Origin: Kiritimatiellia bacterium
GTDB taxonomy: Bacteria; Verrucomicrobiota; Kiritimatiellia; SLAD01
Assembly (NCBI GenBank): GCA_007126995.1
Contig: SLAD01000255.1
Coordinates: forward strand, 1-7,050
Length of the DNA stretch: 7,050 nucleotides
Reading direction: 5' to 3'
This document shows, in pieces, positions 1-4,600 of this stretch. Positions within the stretch are counted from its first letter, which is position 1. Each line of letters starts with the position of its first letter. A model generated the notes under the pieces. That model saw only the letters and a list, made by a program, of their open reading frames with translations. It did no database searches and was not told the DNA's origin. The position numbers and the translations under genes were made by a program.

Positions 1-76
1 AAGAATCCCGTTCGACTTGCATGCCTAATCCACGCCGCCAGCGTTCGTTCTGAGCCAGGATCAAACTCTCCAAATG
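1..76 (-). rRNA. rrs: 16S ribosomal RNA, 5' end only (partial)
   Basis: Read on the minus strand, this stretch starts GGAGAGTTTGATCCTGGCTC and continues through the conserved GAACGCTGGCGGCG and GCATGCAAGTCGAACG segments, which are the first helices of bacterial 16S rRNA. Aligning to E. coli numbering (G15 of GATC at 62) puts the mature 5' end near 76, give or take a few bases. Only about 76 nt are in the window; the rest lies beyond base 1. The GTGGATTAGGCATGC variant after GGCGGC, rather than the proteobacterial CAGGCCTAACACATGC, is what I expect in the Planctomycetes/Verrucomicrobia/Kiritimatiellota group, but so short a segment cannot settle the phylum. Confidence 0.97.
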
Positions 77-88
77 AAAAGTTTCAAG

Positions 89-116
89 GTCAACACAGCC
101 CGAAAGCCGTGCTGAC
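89..116 (-). promoter_or_regulatory. UUCG-capped leader hairpin next to the 16S 5' end
   Basis: On the minus strand, GTCAGCAC (116-109) pairs with GTGTTGAC (96-89) and the stem continues inward, giving about 12 pairs, three of them G-U wobbles, capped by a UUCG tetraloop at 104-101. The closing pair of the loop is U-G rather than the favoured C-G. It ends about 12 bases before the mature 16S start, so it may guide leader folding or 5' end maturation. The wobble pairs fit only the minus-strand RNA, which agrees with the rRNA direction. Confidence 0.6.
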
Positions 117-148
117 TTTATCCTGATTTACTCTTAGTATTTTTTGTT

Positions 149-166
149 GCTCTCATTGCTGAGAGC
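149..166 (-). promoter_or_regulatory. Leader stem-loop (7-bp perfect stem)
   Basis: GCTCTCA (149-155) and TGAGAGC (160-166) form a perfect inverted repeat around a four-base loop, within the rRNA leader. On the transcribed minus strand it is followed by an A-rich segment, not a U-tract, so it is not a terminator for the rRNA. A processing or folding role in the leader is an inference. Confidence 0.45.
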
Positions 167-190
167 CCATACACAAGCTCCAACAAATCG

Positions 191-214
191 CACCGCTTCA
201 GGTCCGAAGCAGTG
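191..214 (-). promoter_or_regulatory. Leader stem-loop (9-bp stem, one wobble)
   Basis: In minus-strand RNA, CACUGCUUC (214-206) pairs with GAAGCGGUG (199-191) around the loop GGACCU. All nine positions pair, one as U-G. It lies 3' of boxA in the rRNA leader. A role in leader folding is inferred from position only. Confidence 0.45.
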
Positions 215-236
215 CATCTATTGTGAGTTATTCTTA

Positions 237-248
237 TTTCAAAGAGCA
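237..248 (-). promoter_or_regulatory. boxA antitermination site of the rRNA operon
   Basis: The minus strand reads TGCTCTTTGAAA. The known E. coli rrn boxA core is TGCTCTTTA followed by an A-rich end, and TGCTCTTTGA variants are common in other phyla. In known systems the NusB-NusE pair binds this RNA and helps RNA polymerase resist Rho during transcription of the long untranslated rRNA. Position supports the call: it lies in the leader, downstream of a hairpin that fits boxB and upstream of the 16S start. Confidence 0.75.
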
Positions 249-263
249 CAACGGTGCACAGCT

Positions 264-275
264 AACCGTTCGGTT
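264..275 (-). promoter_or_regulatory. boxB-like hairpin upstream of boxA
   Basis: Minus-strand AACCGAACGGTT forms a short stem, AACC/GGTT with a four-base loop (GAAC), about 15 bases ahead of boxA. Known rrn leaders carry boxB then boxA in this order. The stem is short and the boxB sequence is not conserved between phyla, so the call rests on order and spacing. Confidence 0.45.
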
Positions 276-300
276 GAATAAACCATGAAAAGCTACACAC

Positions 301-331
301 CACATTGTTGCGCAAATGCACACGCAATGTG
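301..331 (-). promoter_or_regulatory. Hairpin at the very 5' end of the rRNA transcript
   Basis: CACATTG (301-307) and CAATGTG (325-331) are perfect inverted copies, with an internal TTGCG/CGCAA alternative pairing. The outer arm coincides with the predicted transcription start region, so the first bases of the transcript could fold into this stem. This could stabilise the leader RNA or affect promoter escape. The role is speculative. Confidence 0.35.
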
Positions 332-337
332 AGTACG

Positions 338-366
338 AATATCTCTAAAAAGCGTCTCAGCGTCAA
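338..366 (-). promoter_or_regulatory. Predicted rRNA promoter (sigma70-type)
   Basis: The minus strand carries TTGACG (366-361), one mismatch from the -35 consensus, then 17 bases, then GATATT (343-338), four of six matches to the -10 consensus including the important A2 and T6. This predicts a start near 330-332, about 255 bases before the 16S gene. An A/T-rich tract lies directly upstream of the -35, as at strong rRNA promoters. No other candidate with both boxes and a good spacer was found between the barrel gene and the 16S gene. Confidence 0.6.
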
Positions 367-369
367 CAG

Positions 370-388
370 CTTTTTGAAAAAAAATACA
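370..388 (-). promoter_or_regulatory. A/T-rich UP-like element
   Basis: Directly upstream of the -35 box, the minus strand reads as a T-tract followed by AAAAAG, that is ATTTTTTTTC then AAAAAGC. Such A- and T-tracts at about -40 to -60 bind the alpha subunit C-terminal domains of RNA polymerase at strong rRNA promoters. Composition and position support the call; there is no exact consensus match. Confidence 0.45.
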
Positions 389-583
389 GATCACCGCATT
401 CCTGTGGCATGAATTCGCTGTAACTCGCTCGTATTGAAGTTTTCGCAGAAGTTAACTTTTTTCGATTCGAGCGCACCAATCACTACCCAAAAGCGCGCGA
501 TACAGCCTGGACTGAGCAAAAAAGCACCAGCGGCCACACGGCCACATTCCCCGAAACATCTGAACGTCAGCTTCTCAATCCCG
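389..583. other. Intergenic region between barrel gene and rRNA promoter
   Basis: This stretch has no convincing gene. Reading frames that cross it, on either strand, have unordinary compositions and overlap the well-supported barrel gene out of frame. It holds a weak candidate terminator (518-545), a 10-base perfect palindrome AAGTTAACTT (449-458) flanked by a direct GAAGTT repeat (436-441 and 448-453), and an imperfect distant inverted pair CGCTCG/CGAGCG (426-431 and 468-473). I cannot assign a function to the palindrome. Confidence 0.5.
518..545 (-). terminator. Possible weak intrinsic terminator after the barrel gene
   Basis: On the minus strand, GTGGCC (545-540) can pair with GGCCGC (535-530) around GTGT, six pairs with one wobble, and a run of six T follows at 523-518. 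The T-run starts six bases after the stem, longer than ideal, so this may be weak or inactive. It lies about 40 bases after the barrel stop codon, where transcription of the operon should end before the rRNA promoter. No better hairpin plus T-run was seen. Confidence 0.35.
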
Positions 584-1666
584 CTATTCACAAATAGTGG
601 TGAAGATTGGGGTGCCATCATCCCCATATCCAATCAAATAGTCCTGACAAACCGGGGTCGGCGGAGGAGGCGGAGGCGGCGGGAGCCGCAGTGGCTGACG
701 ATCAGGGGATGGAGCGGGCGCGCGCGGGGCCGCGCGCACCTCCGTCGTGGATTGACGATCAATGGCTTCGGGCTGGCTCACCATGGTGCGAATACGGAAA
801 TCGCGATAAACCATATCCGTCATCCTCGATTCGAACCGACGTAGCCTGCTGCGTTCCGTGTCTCGGTCAAATCGCAGTCCATTCCAAAAATCCAAGGGCA
901 TCTGAGCGCGCAGCCCAACGAAATAATCGGTTCTGTTCAACCGGTCGTTTTCGAACCATTCGGCATCCAGCGTGAGATTGGGGTGCAGGCGAGATTCCAA
1001 GCGTGCCCTCACCCCCGAAATATCACGGTCTAGATCAGACCGGAAATCATAGTAGCCAACAAACAGAGCCGTGGGCACATAGCGCGAAAGATACGGCAAC
1101 CAGACGCCGATCTCTGCATCAAAACCAGGCAACGCCTCCTCCAATTGAACATAAGTGATGGTTTCCGTCGTGGTTCTGCGACCGCTCACCGTGGTGACGA
1201 CATCCTCGAAACGGTGCGCTTCCTTGTCGTTCGTCACCGGGTAATACACGTTCGCTCGCATGTCCACCCAGCGACTGAACCACTCCACGCCCCCACCGAC
1301 TTGATGAAAGCGGTTGTTCGACTCGGTCCAGCGGGTATCGAAATAGAAGTTCACGCCAAAGATCTGATTACCCGAGGGCGTCAACAGGCGCCCGATCATT
1401 CCCGCAGAGGCCTCCTGCTCCTTATCCTCCAGAAAGGTCCCGCGCGCATTGAGCAGGAACAGCTTGCGATCCCTCTCCCAAGCGGGCTGCAAGACATCGA
1501 CGAGGTATTCGCTCACCCCATCTCCAACCCGCCCGCCGACCGTGAATCTAGCCTCCCCGAACGCCGTGTCTGCGGCAGCTTTCTGCCCGCCAGCCATCAG
1601 AGCCAGCAGCACGACCAGGCTGAGCGTGCGGCGCACGATGCGCTGCATACGATGTAATTCTTTCAT
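584..1666 (-). CDS. Inverse-autotransporter (intimin/invasin-type) beta-barrel protein with short proline-rich tail
   Basis: 360 residues. Residues 1-32 look like a Sec signal peptide: basic start ending RIVRR, hydrophobic TLSLVVLLALMAGG, then QKAAA before D33. Residues about 36-262 fit the inverse-autotransporter barrel family (PF11924 type): IFGVNFYFDTRW (102-113), VGGGVEWFSRWVDMRANVYYPV (123-144, in two halves), and LPGFDAEIGVWLP (179-191), which parallels the PANGFDLRAEGYLP region of intimins. Residues 277-296 contain DMVYRDFRIRT, resembling the linker after the intimin barrel (LVxRNNxI). In known members the barrel sits in the outer membrane, N-terminus in the periplasm, and exports a C-terminal passenger. 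Here the passenger is only about 60 residues: Ala/Pro-rich, eight consecutive prolines (329-336), then Cys340 and Cys359, the only cysteines. Start ATG chosen for its good SD and signal peptide; Met7 is a weaker alternative. It follows the giant gene by 19 bases, so it is probably co-transcribed. Confidence 0.88.
   Translation of the reverse strand: MKELHRMQRIVRRTLSLVVLLALMAGGQKAAADTAFGEARFTVGGRVGDGVSEYLVDVLQPAWERDRKLFLLNARGTFLEDKEQEASAGMIGRLLTPSGNQIFGVNFYFDTRWTESNNRFHQVGGGVEWFSRWVDMRANVYYPVTNDKEAHRFEDVVTTVSGRRTTTETITYVQLEEALPGFDAEIGVWLPYLSRYVPTALFVGYYDFRSDLDRDISGVRARLESRLHPNLTLDAEWFENDRLNRTDYFVGLRAQMPLDFWNGLRFDRDTERSRLRRFESRMTDMVYRDFRIRTMVSQPEAIDRQSTTEVRAAPRAPAPSPDRQPLRLPPPPPPPPTPVCQDYLIGYGDDGTPIFTTICE
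659..682 (-). repeat. Polyproline (CCN) run in the barrel protein tail
   Basis: Eight consecutive proline codons, mixing CCG and CCT, encode residues 329-336 and form a purine-rich GGC/GGA run on the plus strand. Such runs stall ribosomes unless elongation factor P acts, and make a stiff extended spacer. As the tail follows the barrel, the spacer would be in the barrel lumen or outside the cell. The synonymous mix argues against recent slippage expansion. Confidence 0.75.
1571..1666 (-). other. Signal peptide of the barrel protein
   Basis: Codes residues 1-32: positively charged n-region with R9, R12 and R13, a hydrophobic core at 14-27, and AAA at 30-32 giving an AxA-type signal peptidase I site before D33. 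No lipobox cysteine is present, so it is not a lipoprotein. A second AxA-like point (A35) leaves the exact cut uncertain. Confidence 0.75.
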
Positions 1667-1671
1667 GCCGA

Positions 1672-1679
1672 CTTCCTTT
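1672..1679 (-). promoter_or_regulatory. Ribosome binding site of the barrel gene
   Basis: The minus strand reads AAAGGAAG, a good Shine-Dalgarno, five bases before the ATG at 1666-1664. It lies inside the 19-base gap after the giant gene's TAG stop, which supports the chosen start and leaves no room for a separate promoter in the gap. Confidence 0.75.
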
Positions 1680-1685
1680 CAGGCG

Positions 1686-4600
1686 CTACCAAGTCACGCG
1701 GATACGATAATGGAGAACAGGTTCTGTGTCGATGACTTCGACCGTCAGGAGCACCCATTCTGTTTCGGCGTCCAGCACGGTTGTCCATTCCGATACAAGC
1801 TGTGGCGCAACGATATCGAACCACGTCACCAAGTCCGTTGTGCCCTGCAAGGTGAAGGTCAGCGCTGGATCATTGGATCGGCGCTGATAACTCAGCAGCA
1901 CCGTATTGCCCGGCCCCGACTCGAGGTACAACGGCGCGCTATCGTCCAGATGCGGATCGGTGCCAAACGCGTACTCTTCGTCGTTATTGCGTCCATCGTT
2001 GTCCGGGTCCGCGTTACCGCCCCACACCGTGGATTCCAGCGCGGCATCGGTCAACTGATTGCCGAACTGCGCAATATTCCATAGGTCCCGGGGACTCAAC
2101 GTATCGGCAATGAAGATATCGAATGAAACGGAGGCGGTATAACCCAGCGTATCCGTCGCCACGATCTCCACACCGAACACGCCGGACATCAACGGCGTGC
2201 CGGTCACCGCGATGCCGTCGAAAGCCAGGCCGTTTGTGCCGTCCGGGAAAAGTGCCGTTAACATCAGCGTGTCGAACTCATCAGGGTCAATAAACAAGCC
2301 GGGCGGGAGTATGAACTCGAACGGCTCACCCACCGCGCCATACAAGTCCGGGATTTCCATCAGCGCCACCGGTGCACGATTAAAGGTAAACCGATACATG
2401 AAGGCGTGGCCCTCCACTCCAGTGGGCTGGGTTCCCGGTGCGCCGATAATACCTGATCCGCCCCCTAAGCCCACCGAACGGCCAAACAAGATGGCCTCGC
2501 TGCCTGATGGCCGGGCCAAGACCTGCTTTCGGGTCCAGTTGAGCGATGAGTCGGCGTCGCGGTGATACAAGTATGCCGCACCAAAGTTGACGGTGTTGGT
2601 ATCCAGTGGTGCACCGACCAACAGCAGCGGTCCGTCCACGGCCACACTTTCCCCAAAGTTGCGGGTGCTTCGGGTGCTCTCATTCAACTGACTGCGGAAG
2701 GAGAAGGTGTTGGTGCCGGGATCCTGCTCATAAAGATACACGCGTCCGACACCGGTCAACGCACCGACATTCATCGTCGGAGCCCCGACGGCCAGGACCC
2801 CCTTGTCCACCGACACGGACCAGCCGAAATCGCGCGAGATGTTCGTATTCACGGATGTGACGAATTGATACTGGCCCCATGCGCCGGGTCCGTCCACATC
2901 GCGGCCGAACACGTACACGCCACCCTCGATGCCACCGGACGTGAGGGCATGCTTGGGCGCACCGACCACCAGATAGTCATTATCAATCGACACGCTTCGA
3001 CCGAACTGGCTGTTGGCGGCCCCTGCGTCAGTCGGCGACCAGCGCATGATCTCACCCCAATTTCCTGCGCCACCGACATCGCGTCCATAGAGGAACACCA
3101 TACCATTCGTATACGGCACGCCGGGCTCCGCAGCAAAAGGCGACCCGACAGCAAGCAAATCACCATCTACAGCTACAGAGAATCCAAATCGACTGTTGGC
3201 GACTAGATTCGTGGGCTCAATTCGAATCAACTCATCCCAATTATTGGTTCCGCCGTAATGACGCTCGAACAAGTACACTGCACCCTTAGCGGTGCCGTCG
3301 ACTTCGCCGCCCGGGGCGCCAACTGCGGCAAACCTGTCGGACATTGCCACAGCCCATCCGAATAGATCATTGGTATTCACCGTGGACGGGAGCAGATAAC
3401 GCCACTCCGCCCATGTATTGGTTGGCCCTGGTACACGCTCATAAATGAAGGCCGATCCCGAATCACTACCGTTCCCGGCGGCGCCGTGGGCACCGACTAC
3501 GGCATAGTCGCCGAATACGGCAACCGCGTTGCCAAAGGCGGCGCGCAAATCGACTTGGTCGGGGAACACCACGCCTTCGGCCGGATTGACCGCGATCACA
3601 GTTGTGTTCGTGTCCATCACCGGCGGCGCGAAACCGTCGTTCACCGCGAGGCTGAGTCGACTGGTAACGCTTCCCCCCACCGGCACGATTCCGGTCGCGG
3701 CCACAAACCGAATGGACCGCAAGTCCGCCGTGGCCTGTGCCGCCGTGATATTTGTGGCAACATAGACGCCATTGCTAACGAGCGTAAAGGCACCCAACGT
3801 ATCGAGCGTGCCGTTTTGTTGCGGCTCAATGGTAATGGTTACGGCCAAGGGCTGCAGGGTCAAGTCGTCGACCTCTGTGATGGTCACAATCGAGAACGGA
3901 TTAATCGGCAGCGAATAGGCGAATGCCTGATCCGCGACGGTGCCCGAGATGATGGGCGGATCGTTGACCGCGGTGACATCGATGGCGGTCTGCGTATCGA
4001 TGACCGGTGGCGACTTGTTATCCGTGACGGTAATGGTGAAGAACGTGGTCTCCGTGGTGGGCACCGTGATCCGGTTTTCGGTCGGATCAAAGACCAGCGC
4101 GCGGATTGCAAGCGTGGCGGCGGCGCCGGTGACATTGGTTAACGCGTACTCGCCACCGCCCAGATCGACGAACGGGCCCAGATTGGTGAGCACCCCTTTG
4201 GCCGGATCATCGATGGCGACGAGCACATCGACGACCTCATTCATCTGCTCGTCAATTTCAATAATGGTGACGCCGGTGAATGGCTGTGTCGTGTCCTTAT
4301 CGGTGATGGGGGTATTGGGCGCGTCATTGATGATCACGGGCGGGTCATTTCGCCCCTCAACTAACAACGTGATAGTGGACGTATCTCGATCACTGCCCGC
4401 CTCATGCACGATTACGTCGACGCGACCGGTGACGGTACCGCCGGTGTCGTCATCGACCAGGTAGAAGAACGTTTCCGTATACGGATAGGGACCGCCATGT
4501 CCGGCATCCGGCGTATACAACACGGTATTGTTTCCACTCGGGATAACTGTGCCTCCTTCGGTGGCGCCAAAGACATCAAACAGGGTGTATTCGTCGGTGT

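Larger units (their letters stand above)
77..331 (-). promoter_or_regulatory. 16S rRNA leader transcript region
   Basis: About 255 bases lie between the predicted rRNA transcription start (near 331) and the 16S 5' end. There is no plausible coding region. The stretch holds, in transcription order, a hairpin at the start, a boxB-like hairpin, a boxA, and three further stem-loops. This order matches known rrn leaders, where boxB and boxA recruit Nus factors for antitermination and later stems take part in pre-16S processing. The region is clearly more A/T-rich than the flanking genes. The extent depends on the promoter call. Confidence 0.7.

Noticed and set aside
149..166. Leader hairpin as a terminator
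   Set aside because: On the minus strand it is followed by A-rich sequence. On the plus strand the T-run precedes the stem, so neither direction gives a hairpin plus T-tract.
77..583. tRNA gene or small coding gene in the non-coding stretch
   Set aside because: No cloverleaf with a GTTCRANYC T-loop and CCA-type acceptor was recognised, and no short frame has a good ribosome binding site plus sensible composition.
391..633. Minus-strand 80-codon frame overlapping the end of the barrel gene
   Set aside because: It overlaps the supported frame out of register, has no family resemblance and no convincing ribosome binding site.
434..844. Plus-strand reading frame of 136 codons
   Set aside because: It runs antisense to the barrel gene end, has an Arg-rich low-complexity product derived from the polyproline codons, and no recognisable family.
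584..1666. Barrel gene as a truncated pseudogene of an intimin
   Set aside because: It has an intact signal peptide, full barrel, linker, good ribosome binding site and a defined end with a cysteine pair; nothing past the stop resembles a continued passenger.
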